From: Desulfovibrio sp. Marseille-P6017
Lineage (GTDB): Bacteria; Bacillota_A; Clostridia; Peptostreptococcales; Peptostreptococcaceae
Assembly (NCBI GenBank): GCA_900604495.1
Contig: UWOR01000012.1
Coordinates: 1-64,000, forward strand
Reading direction: 5' to 3'
Length of the DNA: 64,000 nucleotides
This document shows, one piece after another, positions 6,627 to 14,510 of this stretch (position 1 is the first letter of the stretch; each line of letters begins with the position of its first letter). The notes below the pieces were generated by a model. It searched no databases and was not told where the DNA came from. It saw only the letters and a program-made list of their open reading frames with translations. The translations under genes were made by a program, and so were the position numbers.

Positions 6627-7319
6627 TTGAATACATTTGGAGACATTTTAAAAACGTTAAGAAAAGAAAAAAATATCTCGGGCAAAGAATTAGCCGAGGC
6701 CTTAAAAGTGCATAAAGGTTCTATATCTAATTGGGAAACTAACAGAAGGTCACCTGATAAAGAAATGCTTAATAAAATCGCTGAATACTTTGGAGTTTCA
6801 GTAGACTATCTATTAGGAAGAACAAAAGAAAAAAATGGAACTGAGAAGTCAGAACTTCTAAACTTATATTACAGTGAATTAATTAAAAATTTACTACCTG
6901 ATATAGAACAGGAACTAGAACAGTTAAATACAATTATAAAAGAATTAGGACTTCCTTATAATAAGGAATATAAGCTTACAAAAGAAGATTATTTAAATAT
7001 ATTAAGTGAATTAATTGAGGACGTTGAATTAAAGGACGATAATTTAAAAGTTTATATAAAAAGTACTTCAAACTTACACTCTTTAGATAATAAGGAACCT
7101 TTAATATTATCTAAGTTAGATGATTCATTTAATGAAAAAAAACAATCAATTGAAAATAAAAAAGAAGATAAAGATATAGAAAAAATGATTGATGAGTTAA
7201 TGCAACAACAAGGACTTATGCTTTGTGGAGAACCAATGAGTGAACAAGATATGATATTACTTAGAAATTCCATAAGGAGTACAATTGAAATGGCTAAGAA
7301 TATGAAAAACAAAAAGTAA
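6627..7319 (+). CDS. XRE-family phage repressor (CI-like)
   Basis: A 230-residue protein. The N-terminal XRE helix-turn-helix (residues about 5-62) runs from LRKEKNISGKELAEALKVHK to YFGVSVDYLLGR. The C-terminal 160 residues are charged and helical, without the S24 serine/lysine self-cleavage domain of LexA-type repressors. The next gene encodes an ImmA-like protease, so induction probably involves cleavage in trans, as known for ImmR/ImmA pairs. It starts at TTG 6627 with AAGGAGG eight bases upstream, and its stop is 12 bases before the protease gene. Confidence 0.85.
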   Translation: MNTFGDILKTLRKEKNISGKELAEALKVHKGSISNWETNRRSPDKEMLNKIAEYFGVSVDYLLGRTKEKNGTEKSELLNLYYSELIKNLLPDIEQELEQLNTIIKELGLPYNKEYKLTKEDYLNILSELIEDVELKDDNLKVYIKSTSNLHSLDNKEPLILSKLDDSFNEKKQSIENKKEDKDIEKMIDELMQQQGLMLCGEPMSEQDMILLRNSIRSTIEMAKNMKNKK

Positions 7320-7331
7320 TGAGGGATTATT

Positions 7332-7772
7332 TTGAGTAAAATAAAACAACAGGTAAATAGTTTAATAGATAAATATAAAACATCTAATATATATGAACTA
7401 TGTGACTACTTAAATATAAATATAAAAAGAGATCCTTTAGGAAGTACTAAAGGTTACTTCTTAAATATATCTGGAGACTACTTTATAACTTTAAATATAG
7501 ATTTAGAAGAATGGGAAGAACCTGTCGTACTTGCGCATGAGTTGGGTCATGCTCTTTTACACAAAAGTACAAATATTTGCTTCTTAAAAAATTATACATA
7601 CTCTAATACAAATAAACTCGAAAATGAAGCAAATGAGTTTGCTGCACATCTGTTAATTACTGATGATGCTTTAAATAGCTTTTCTAAAGGTTATGATTAT
7701 ATAACTATAGAACAAATGAGTAAACATTTTAGAGTTCCTGTAGAACTTGTTATGTATAAATATATAAATTAA
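7332..7772 (+). CDS. immA: ImmA/IrrE-type metallopeptidase
   Basis: A 146-residue zinc peptidase with the HExxH motif AHELGHALLH (His69, Glu70, His73) and the downstream glutamate motif ENEANEFAAHLL (about 97-107). Proteins of this family cleave a partner XRE repressor after DNA damage or other signals. Here the repressor gene is immediately upstream. The TTG start at 7332 follows a GAGGG box. The following ATPase gene starts 29 bases downstream, so repressor, protease and ATPase are probably co-transcribed in the lysogen. Confidence 0.88.
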   Translation: MSKIKQQVNSLIDKYKTSNIYELCDYLNINIKRDPLGSTKGYFLNISGDYFITLNIDLEEWEEPVVLAHELGHALLHKSTNICFLKNYTYSNTNKLENEANEFAAHLLITDDALNSFSKGYDYITIEQMSKHFRVPVELVMYKYIN

Positions 7773-7801
7773 ATTAAATTACATCAAGGGGAGACTTATA
7801 T

Positions 7802-9373
7802 ATGATAAACAGTTTAGAAATAAATGATTTTAGAATATTTAAAAATTCACATATTAAATTAGGAAAACATATCACAGCTATAGCTGGAAAGAATGGAATT
7901 GGTAAATCAACAATATTAGCTCTATTAGGTAATTCTTGTGAACTAAAATCTCAATTTGGAAAAACGATATTTAATACAGCTTTTAGAACGGAATTTAGCG
8001 AAATTTTTAAAGCCTCAAAAGAATTTGATAAAAGCGGTTCCAATAAATGTAAAATTAATTTTAGTAACTTATCCGATATAAATAAAATTACAGAAAGTAA
8101 AATCTGCCGTGTAACGTGGCAAAAAGATAGATTCAGAGTTATACCTGAAACAAAAGGAGAGAACGGTAATAGTCGTAAGAAAGAATCTCCTTCTTTATAT
8201 CTTGGGTTATCAAGACTATTTCCAGTTGGAGAAGCTAATGACGATGGCATGAAGGTTGAGTCTGTCAAACTTAGTGAAGATGAAAAGATTTATTTCATGG
8301 AACATTACAGAAAAATATTAAATTTAAACTTCGGTGAAGAATGTGATGTTGACTTTATAAATTTAGGTGAGACGAAGAGAAAGAAATCTGTTGGTATAAC
8401 GACTTCTACTTATTCTTCTATAACAAACTCAGCAGGTCAAGATAATATAGGTCAAATAATATTATCTGTATTATCATTTAAACGTTTATATAAAAGTAAG
8501 ACTTACGATTGGAATGGTGGAATACTTTTAATTGATGAATTAGATGCAACTTTACATCCTCATTCACAAATTAAATTAGTTGACTATTTATATTCTGAAT
8601 GTAAAAGTTTAAATATCCAAGTTGTATTTACAACACATAGCACGACTTTGTTAAAATATATATCTACTAAGACTTTATATAATAAACCAGATATTGTTAA
8701 TAACTATGAAATTGTTTATATTACAAAAAGTAATGGTCCTTTGAATATACTTCAAAATCCATCATACTTCATTATGAAAAATGATTTAAACATTTCATCA
8801 ATTTTAGATTCAAGTAAACAAATAAATGTTTACTCTGAAGATTCAGAATGCAGATGGTTATTTAAAAATTTAATTGGAAACTATAATATATACATTAATC
8901 CAGTTAATATTCAATTGGGATGCGAAGATTTACTTCGTTTGAACAAGGCTGATCCTGCATATTTTTCAAATATAATGTTTGTTTTAGATGGAGATGTAGA
9001 AGATAAAAAAATCAAAGAGAATAATAAATTTGGTAATATAATAAAGCTTCCTGGTAAAGTAAGACCAGAAGAATTGATTTATGACTTTCTAATAAATTTA
9101 GACCCTTATGACCAATTTTGGACAAAAGCATTTTCTTTTGGGTTTAACAAAGAATCTCTAATGGAATATGGTCCACATTCTAACCATTATCAAGGAAAGG
9201 ATAGAGAAAGATTTAAACAATGGTTTAATGACAATCTTAATCATTTTGAGATCTTAAAAGTTTTTGACTGTTGGAAAGAACATAACTCCGAAGACTATAA
9301 TAAATTTTTAAGCAATTTTACAAATACTTATAATAATATTGCCAAAAGAACTTTCTCTCCTATTATCCAATAA
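7802..9373 (+). CDS. OLD/PARIS-like AAA ATPase with C-terminal TOPRIM-like domain
   Basis: A 523-residue ABC/RecF-type ATPase. It has Walker A GKNGIGKST (about 29-37), a signature-like NSAGQDNIGQII (about 209-220), Walker B ILLIDELDATLHP (about 241-253) and an H-loop TTHST. The C-terminal third has a TOPRIM-like arrangement: a glutamate in VYSEDSE (about 346) and VLDGDVE (Asp396 and Asp398). This matches OLD-family nucleases and also fused AriA-AriB (PARIS)-like proteins, both anti-phage families. It lies 29 bases after immA with a GGGGAG box, so it is probably expressed in the lysogen. A defence or superinfection-exclusion role is inferred. The closest subfamily cannot be settled by eye. Confidence 0.78.
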   Translation: MINSLEINDFRIFKNSHIKLGKHITAIAGKNGIGKSTILALLGNSCELKSQFGKTIFNTAFRTEFSEIFKASKEFDKSGSNKCKINFSNLSDINKITESKICRVTWQKDRFRVIPETKGENGNSRKKESPSLYLGLSRLFPVGEANDDGMKVESVKLSEDEKIYFMEHYRKILNLNFGEECDVDFINLGETKRKKSVGITTSTYSSITNSAGQDNIGQIILSVLSFKRLYKSKTYDWNGGILLIDELDATLHPHSQIKLVDYLYSECKSLNIQVVFTTHSTTLLKYISTKTLYNKPDIVNNYEIVYITKSNGPLNILQNPSYFIMKNDLNISSILDSSKQINVYSEDSECRWLFKNLIGNYNIYINPVNIQLGCEDLLRLNKADPAYFSNIMFVLDGDVEDKKIKENNKFGNIIKLPGKVRPEELIYDFLINLDPYDQFWTKAFSFGFNKESLMEYGPHSNHYQGKDRERFKQWFNDNLNHFEILKVFDCWKEHNSEDYNKFLSNFTNTYNNIAKRTFSPIIQ

Positions 9374-9383
9374 TTACTTAGTT

Positions 9384-9494
9384 TCATACTATTAAATTTA
9401 TGTAATAATAGTAGTTATATGTAATTATTATTACAGAATTATTTGTATTAATAATCTCTGGCCAAATTAATATAATTTTGTTATTATATTAATT
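9384..9494. repeat. AT-rich inverted repeats upstream of the methyltransferase gene
   Basis: The gap between ATPase and methyltransferase holds several inverted repeats. The best is AATTAATATAA/TTATATTAATT (9465-9475 and 9484-9494, perfect 11-bp arms, 8-base spacer), ending 25 bases before the methyltransferase start. Others are built from TACTATTA/TAATAGTA and TGTAATAATA/TATTATTACA arms. The 11-bp pair could be an operator. There is no T-run, so these are not clear terminators. Confidence 0.45.
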
Positions 9495-9519
9495 ATAACT
9501 TTATACAAAGGTGGTAGCT

Positions 9520-10380
9520 ATGTCAGGATTAAAAACTTATTCTCCCCTTAGATATCCAGGTGGGAAAAATATACTTTCAAAGTATGTTATTAATTTAATA
9601 CAATCAAATAATTTGAATGGTTGCACTTATATAGAACCTTATACTGGTGGTGGTGCTGTAGCATTAAAATTATTGTTTGATGGGTTTGTTAATGATATAA
9701 TAATAAATGATTTAGATAAATCCATTTATGCCTTTTGGTATTCTATTTTAAACCATACAAATGAATTATGTGAATTAATTGAAAATACCTCTATAACTAT
9801 AGAAAATTGGCATATACAAAGAAAAATACAACAAAATAAAGATACGGAAGATTTATTGCGTTTAGGTTTTTCTACATTATTTCTTAATAGAACGAATAGA
9901 TCTGGAATAATTAAAGCTGGTGTTATTGGTGGTCTTAAGCAAGATGGTAATTATAAATTAGACTGTAGATTCAAAAAAGAAGATATAATATCTAAAATTA
10001 GAAAAATTGCAGAGTACAAAGACCATATTACTTTATATAACCACGATACACTTTACCTAATTGAAAATATAATACCTACTATAAACAATACAAAATTTAT
10101 TTTTTTTGATCCTCCATATTATCATAAAGGCTCTAGTTTATATGTAAATTATTATACACATGATGACCATGTTGAGTTATCCAATGTAATAAGTAATTTA
10201 GAAAATTCACATTGGATTGTTACTTATGATAATGTTGATGAAATTGTAGAAATGTATAATCAATTTAGAATAACTTCTTATGGCATAAGATATACTGCAG
10301 GTAAAAAATACACTGGAAAAGAAATAATGGTGTACAGTGATAATATTGATATCCCTGATAACTTAAAGCAAATAATATAG
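9520..10380 (+). CDS. D12-class DNA adenine methyltransferase (Dam-like)
   Basis: A 286-residue N6-adenine methyltransferase of the D12/Dam class. Visible motifs are RYPGGK near the N-terminus, the AdoMet-binding IEPYTGGGAVALKL, NRTNRSG, and the catalytic DPPYYH. The ATG at 9520 follows GGTGG; an upstream GTG at 9511 overlaps that box and is less likely. It has its own 146-base upstream region with palindromes. Paired with the AAA-TOPRIM ATPase it could protect host or phage DNA from a modification-sensitive activity. Alternatively it is an orphan phage methylase that evades restriction. No restriction endonuclease is adjacent. The target site cannot be read from sequence. Confidence 0.9.
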   Translation: MSGLKTYSPLRYPGGKNILSKYVINLIQSNNLNGCTYIEPYTGGGAVALKLLFDGFVNDIIINDLDKSIYAFWYSILNHTNELCELIENTSITIENWHIQRKIQQNKDTEDLLRLGFSTLFLNRTNRSGIIKAGVIGGLKQDGNYKLDCRFKKEDIISKIRKIAEYKDHITLYNHDTLYLIENIIPTINNTKFIFFDPPYYHKGSSLYVNYYTHDDHVELSNVISNLENSHWIVTYDNVDEIVEMYNQFRITSYGIRYTAGKKYTGKEIMVYSDNIDIPDNLKQII

Positions 10381-10402
10381 AGCAGTTCATACTGCTCTTT
10401 TC
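10380..10402 (+). terminator. Intrinsic terminator after the methyltransferase
   Basis: GAGCAGT-TCAT-ACTGCTC (10380-10397) with perfect 7-bp arms is followed by a T-rich tract. It begins right at the methyltransferase stop codon and isolates the integrase gene transcriptionally. Confidence 0.85.
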
Positions 10403-10634
10403 TATTTCAAATATAAATCAATTCCTTTAATATTCATTATAAGTCAATCATATATTTCCTAATACCCACTACTACAATTCTACGTTTAATAAAGCAAATC
10501 TAACTTTTTATATTTTCATTGACAACTATTTTAAATGAATGCTATTCTTTATACCGAACTTATGTTCTTTATCTTTAATAAAGGATTATCATAACTTTAT
10601 GTAAAATTAATACTTATTAAAAGGAGGAGATTCT

Positions 10635-12275
10635 TTGATAGCTGCAATTTACTCAAGAAAAAGTAAATTCACCGGTAAAGGTGAATCAATAGAAAATCAA
10701 ATTCAACTATGCATGAATTATGCTAAAAATATGGGTATAACAGATTTTATAATATATGAAGATGAAGGTTTTAGTGGTGGTTCTACAAATAGACCAAGAT
10801 TTCAAGAAATGCTTCAAGATGCTAAAAAGAAAAAGTTTAGCTACTTAATTTGTTACCGACTAGATAGAATTAGTAGAAATGTTTCTGACTTCTCTACTCT
10901 AATTGAAGAATTAAATAAATTAGATATATCATTTATATCTATAAAGGAACAATTTGATACTTCTACTCCAATGGGAAGAGCTATGATGTACATCTCCAGC
11001 GTATTTGCACAATTAGAAAGGGAAACTATAGCCGAACGTATAAAAGATAATATGTATGAGCTCGCACGTACCGGTAGATGGCTAGGTGGTACTACTCCCC
11101 TAGGCTTCTCCTCTACTCAAATTACTTACTTTGATGAAAATATGGCTCAAAGGAAAATGTATCAATTAGAGGAAGATCCAGAATCTTTAGATACAGTAAA
11201 GCTAATTTTTGATAAATATTTAGAATTAAAATCACTTACTAAATTATACAAGTATTTATATAATTCAGGTATAAGAGGATCCAGAGATGGTAGATTTTCT
11301 CCAGGATCAGTATCTGTAATCTTGAGAAATCCTGCTTATGTGAAAGCAGATGAAAACGTAATAAACTATTTACGAAATAATAATATAGAAGTTGTTGGTT
11401 CTCCTGATAATGAACATGGTATCTTAACATATGCTAAGAATACCGCCTCTCCTATCGGCGCTATAGCTAGACATAAAGGGGTTATCGATTCAGATAAATG
11501 GCTTCAAGTTCAAAGCTTATTATATAAAAATAGAGATAAAGCTCCTAGATCTGGAACTGGAAAAGGATTATTATCTGGATTGTTAAAATGTTCTAAGTGT
11601 GGAGCTAACATGAGACATTCCTATAGTAAGACCTCTTCAGGTAATACTGTTTATTATTATATATGTGGAACTAAAAAATCACTAGGTGCTTCTGCCTGTA
11701 GTTGCCAAAATATAAAGGCTGATATAGTTGAGGAAAAAGTAATTGAAGAAATAAAAAATACTAAAGCAGAATATATAATGGAACAATATAAAAAAACTAA
11801 GCTCGAGAATAATAAAAATAGTAAAGAAGTCCAAGTTCAGATAAATAAAATTAATTCTAATATAAAAGAGAAGCAAAATATAATAGATACTCTAATAATA
11901 CAGCTAGGTAGAAATACTGATAGCACCGCTTCAGTCTATATAATAAATAAAATAGAAGAATTAAATAAAGAAATAGAAAATTTAAAAGATGAACTAAATA
12001 CAATAAATTCTGTCTCTAATGAATTCAATACTATGGATTTGAATATTGAACTAATCTGTGATAATTTAAATAGATTTAACAATGAGTTTGATTCAGCAGA
12101 TTTGAATAAAAGAAGATCACTAATTTCTAATATAGTTGATTATATAGAATGGATTCCAGATCAAAATAAGGCTAGGGTTTATATACTGGGTTTGAAGCAA
12201 TTAGTGGATAGTTATAATTCTACAACTAAAGGGTGTTCTAGTTTGTCTTTTTGTTTAGATAGCAGAAGCTATTAG
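10635..12275 (+). CDS. Large serine recombinase (prophage integrase)
   Basis: A 546-residue large serine recombinase. The N-terminal catalytic domain (1-150) has the nucleophile region YSRKS and the arginine-rich YRLDRISRN. The recombinase domain lies at about 160-270, a zinc ribbon at about 315-355 (CSKCG, then YYICGTKK and cysteines), and a coiled coil at about 370-460. It starts at TTG 10635 after AAGGAGGAG. Its 3' end touches the attachment junction: the last codons and the stop TAG (12273-12275) overlap the interrupted ABC ATPase sequence. This is very probably the enzyme that inserted the prophage. The 254 bases upstream hold no other gene. Confidence 0.95.
   Translation: MIAAIYSRKSKFTGKGESIENQIQLCMNYAKNMGITDFIIYEDEGFSGGSTNRPRFQEMLQDAKKKKFSYLICYRLDRISRNVSDFSTLIEELNKLDISFISIKEQFDTSTPMGRAMMYISSVFAQLERETIAERIKDNMYELARTGRWLGGTTPLGFSSTQITYFDENMAQRKMYQLEEDPESLDTVKLIFDKYLELKSLTKLYKYLYNSGIRGSRDGRFSPGSVSVILRNPAYVKADENVINYLRNNNIEVVGSPDNEHGILTYAKNTASPIGAIARHKGVIDSDKWLQVQSLLYKNRDKAPRSGTGKGLLSGLLKCSKCGANMRHSYSKTSSGNTVYYYICGTKKSLGASACSCQNIKADIVEEKVIEEIKNTKAEYIMEQYKKTKLENNKNSKEVQVQINKINSNIKEKQNIIDTLIIQLGRNTDSTASVYIINKIEELNKEIENLKDELNTINSVSNEFNTMDLNIELICDNLNRFNNEFDSADLNKRRSLISNIVDYIEWIPDQNKARVYILGLKQLVDSYNSTTKGCSSLSFCLDSRSY
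12255..12275. other. Prophage right attachment junction (approximate)
   Basis: Coding similarity to an ABC ATPase begins abruptly at about 12259 in a frame that has a stop codon (TAG, 12256-12258) just upstream. The serine recombinase frame ends at 12275. The crossover therefore lies in or very near this interval. The exact core cannot be defined without the left junction. Confidence 0.7.
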
Positions 12276-12450
12276 TATGTCAGACCAAGTTGCTATGCTT
12301 TCTAGAAGACCAGCTACAATAAAAGGAGTGTACGACATAGACTTAGGAATACCTTCTGAAGAAAAAACACCTCTCAAAGCACGTAAAGCTCCAGCATTTC
12401 AAAATTACTTCGATATTCTATGGAAGGAGCTAGACGCATATGAAAAATGA
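12259..12450 (+). pseudogene. 3' fragment of SsuB/TauB-type ABC transporter ATPase, cut by prophage
   Basis: Sixty-three codons encode a typical C-terminus of a nitrate/sulfonate/thiamine-precursor class ATPase: IAEAISMSDQVAMLSRRPAT, then a C-terminal ARKAPAFQNYFDILWKEL segment. The conserved region normally reads THDIxEA, and the fragment begins just after that HD position. Walker A, signature and Walker B are absent and presumably lie beyond the far side of the prophage, off the window. The fragment overlaps the permease start by 11 bases, the usual coupling in this operon type. As integrated, the ATPase cannot be made from this end. Confidence 0.9.
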
Positions 12451-13252
12451 TTCTAAACAGTACTCCTTAGGTTATAAAAATTACCTTAAAGACCTTAAAG
12501 TTGAAAAATATAAAATTTTTATTTGCCAAATAGTTCTATTTATTGGCTTACTTTTACTTTGGGAATACCTTGCTGATCAAGGTATAATAAAAACATTTTT
12601 ATTTAGTCAACCTAGTGCTATATATAAATTGTTTGTAAAATACCTTGAAAGCGGACAATTAATGACACATATTAAAGTATCTGTATATGAAACTTGTGTA
12701 GGACTTTTTGTTGGTACAATCTTGGGCATTATAGTTGCTATAATGCTTTGGTGGTCTAAAAGATTATCTAGAATACTAGACCCATTCTTAGTTGTACTTA
12801 ATGCACTTCCTAAAACAGCACTTGCACCTATTATAATAGTTTGGGTTGGCGCTGGTGTTAAAGGAATAATAGTAACTGCCATTACTATTTCCATAGTCGT
12901 AACAATACTTTCAGCATATAATTACTTTATTAGTGTTGATGAAGAAAAAGTAAAAATGTTAAAAAGTTTTGGAGCTTCTAAATCTCAAATTTTAACTAAA
13001 CTTATATTACCTGCAAATATAGGTAATTTAATTAATTTAACAAAAATTAACATTGGTCTTGCTTGGGTAGGTGTTATAGTTGGTGAATTCTTAGTTTCTA
13101 GATATGGAATCGGTTATCTAATAGTTTATGGTAGCCAAGTATTTAAACTTGATTTAGTAATGATGGGTGTATTTATTCTTGCATTTTGTGCATGGATCAT
13201 GTATGAAATACTTAATATAGTGGAAAAACTTTATAACAAAAATAAACACTAA
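12440..13252 (+). CDS. ABC transporter permease (SsuC/TauC type)
   Basis: A 270-residue inner-membrane permease with about six transmembrane segments and the cytoplasmic coupling loop EKVKMLKSFGASKSQILTKL, where the ATPase docks. It belongs to the binding-protein-dependent family that imports sulfonates, nitrate or pyrimidine/thiamine precursors. The ATG at 12440 lies inside the end of the ATPase fragment, with GGAAGGAG upstream. Its normal promoter would be ahead of the ATPase gene, now separated by the prophage. It may depend on read-through from the integrase or be silent. Confidence 0.9.
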   Translation: MKNDSKQYSLGYKNYLKDLKVEKYKIFICQIVLFIGLLLLWEYLADQGIIKTFLFSQPSAIYKLFVKYLESGQLMTHIKVSVYETCVGLFVGTILGIIVAIMLWWSKRLSRILDPFLVVLNALPKTALAPIIIVWVGAGVKGIIVTAITISIVVTILSAYNYFISVDEEKVKMLKSFGASKSQILTKLILPANIGNLINLTKINIGLAWVGVIVGEFLVSRYGIGYLIVYGSQVFKLDLVMMGVFILAFCAWIMYEILNIVEKLYNKNKH

Positions 13253-13260
13253 ATTTAACT

Positions 13261-13289
13261 AGACTGTAGTTTTTCTACAGTCTGTTTTT
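13261..13289 (+). terminator. Intrinsic terminator after the permease
   Basis: AGACTGTAG (13261-13269) and CTACAGTCT (13275-13283) form a perfect 9-bp stem with a five-T loop, followed by G and five T. It separates the permease from the binding-protein gene. Confidence 0.85.
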
Positions 13290-13389
13290 CTTTAAAAATA
13301 GTATAAGCCATACGTCTATATTTAAGGAACATGTACTAGCTCTTAATAATAACTTATATTATGTAATAATTTTTAAAGGAGGATAACTT

Positions 13390-14442
13390 ATGTTTAAAAA
13401 GCTAGTATCTGTTATTAGCTCATTCGCTATTGGATTGGTGTGCTTTACAGGTTGTAGCAACCAAGATTCATCTAGCAACTCAGGTATTCAAGATAGCTCA
13501 GAAAAATTAGATAAAATAACTATAGCAGAGGTTGCTCATTCAGTTTTTTATGCACCTCAATATGTTGCTATTTCTAAAGGTTTTTTTGAAGAAGAAGGTA
13601 TTGATGTAGAGCTCCTTAATACTCAAGGTGCCGATAAAACTATGTCTGCATTAGTATCAGGTGAAGCTGATATAGGACTTATGGGACCTGAAGCTTCTAT
13701 TTACGTTTATAATCAAGGTAGTGAAGACTACGCTGTAAACTTTGCTCAACTTACTCAAAGAGATGGTAGTTTCTTAGTTTCTAGAGAAAAAAATGATAAC
13801 TTTAACTATGACGATTTAAAGGGTAGTGAAATCCTTGGTGGTAGAAAAGGTGGAGTTCCTTTAATGACTTTAGAGTATGTTTTAAAACAACATGGTTTAA
13901 ATATTGGTGAAAATGATCCAAGTGCTGATATTAATGTAAGAACTGATGTACAATTTAGTGCTATGGCTGGTGCTTTTGCTGCTGGTGAAGCTGATTATAC
14001 AACAGCTTTTGAACCAACTGCTACTCAACTTGAAAAAGATGGTTCTGGATATGTAGTAGCATCAATTGGTGGAGATTCTGGAGATATTCCTTATACAGCT
14101 TATTCTGCAACTAAATCTTACTTAGAAAAAAATCCTGAATTAATTCAACGATTTACTAATGCTTTATATAAAGCTCAACAATGGTGTCAGACTGCATCTG
14201 ATGAAGAAGTAGCTAAAGCTATGCAACCATTCTTTGAAGATAACGACTTAGACGATTTAATTATAGTTGCTCAAAAATATAGAGAAATAGATGCTTGGTG
14301 TTCTGAACCAGTTTTAGAAGAAGAGAGCTTAAATAATTTAATGACAGTAATGGAATCTGCTGGCGAACTTAGTGAAAGACCTCCTTATGATAAGATTGTA
14401 AATACTGACTTTGCACAACAAGCTATAGATAATAATAAATAG
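13390..14442 (+). CDS. ABC transporter substrate-binding lipoprotein (NMT1/THI5-like, SsuA-type)
   Basis: A 350-residue lipoprotein. It has a signal peptide with lipobox CFTGC near residues 18-22, a serine-rich linker, then an NMT1-like fold (EVAHSVFYAPQYVAISKGFF; GEADIGLMGPEAS; GEADYTTAFEPTA). This class binds sulfonates, pyrimidine thiamine precursors or related small molecules; the ligand cannot be told from sequence. It has its own upstream gap and ribosome binding site (GGAGG) after a terminator, so it may still be expressed although its ATPase partner is disrupted. Confidence 0.88.
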   Translation: MFKKLVSVISSFAIGLVCFTGCSNQDSSSNSGIQDSSEKLDKITIAEVAHSVFYAPQYVAISKGFFEEEGIDVELLNTQGADKTMSALVSGEADIGLMGPEASIYVYNQGSEDYAVNFAQLTQRDGSFLVSREKNDNFNYDDLKGSEILGGRKGGVPLMTLEYVLKQHGLNIGENDPSADINVRTDVQFSAMAGAFAAGEADYTTAFEPTATQLEKDGSGYVVASIGGDSGDIPYTAYSATKSYLEKNPELIQRFTNALYKAQQWCQTASDEEVAKAMQPFFEDNDLDDLIIVAQKYREIDAWCSEPVLEEESLNNLMTVMESAGELSERPPYDKIVNTDFAQQAIDNNK

Positions 14443-14445
14443 TTT

Positions 14446-14486
14446 AATAAAAATGATTCCTATAATTTTTAGGAATCATTTTTATT
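14446..14486. terminator. Bidirectional terminator
   Basis: A perfect 17-bp stem (14446-14462 and 14470-14486) with A/T-rich outer ends serves the convergent binding-protein gene (+) and the ccdA-tlpA pseudogene (-). Confidence 0.85.
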
Positions 14487-14510
14487 AAATTTGTTTTCAA
14501 TAAAATATCA

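Noticed and set aside
9384..9494. Terminator between the ATPase and methyltransferase
   Set aside because: Inverted repeats are strong, but none is followed by a T-run on the plus strand and all are nearly pure A/T.
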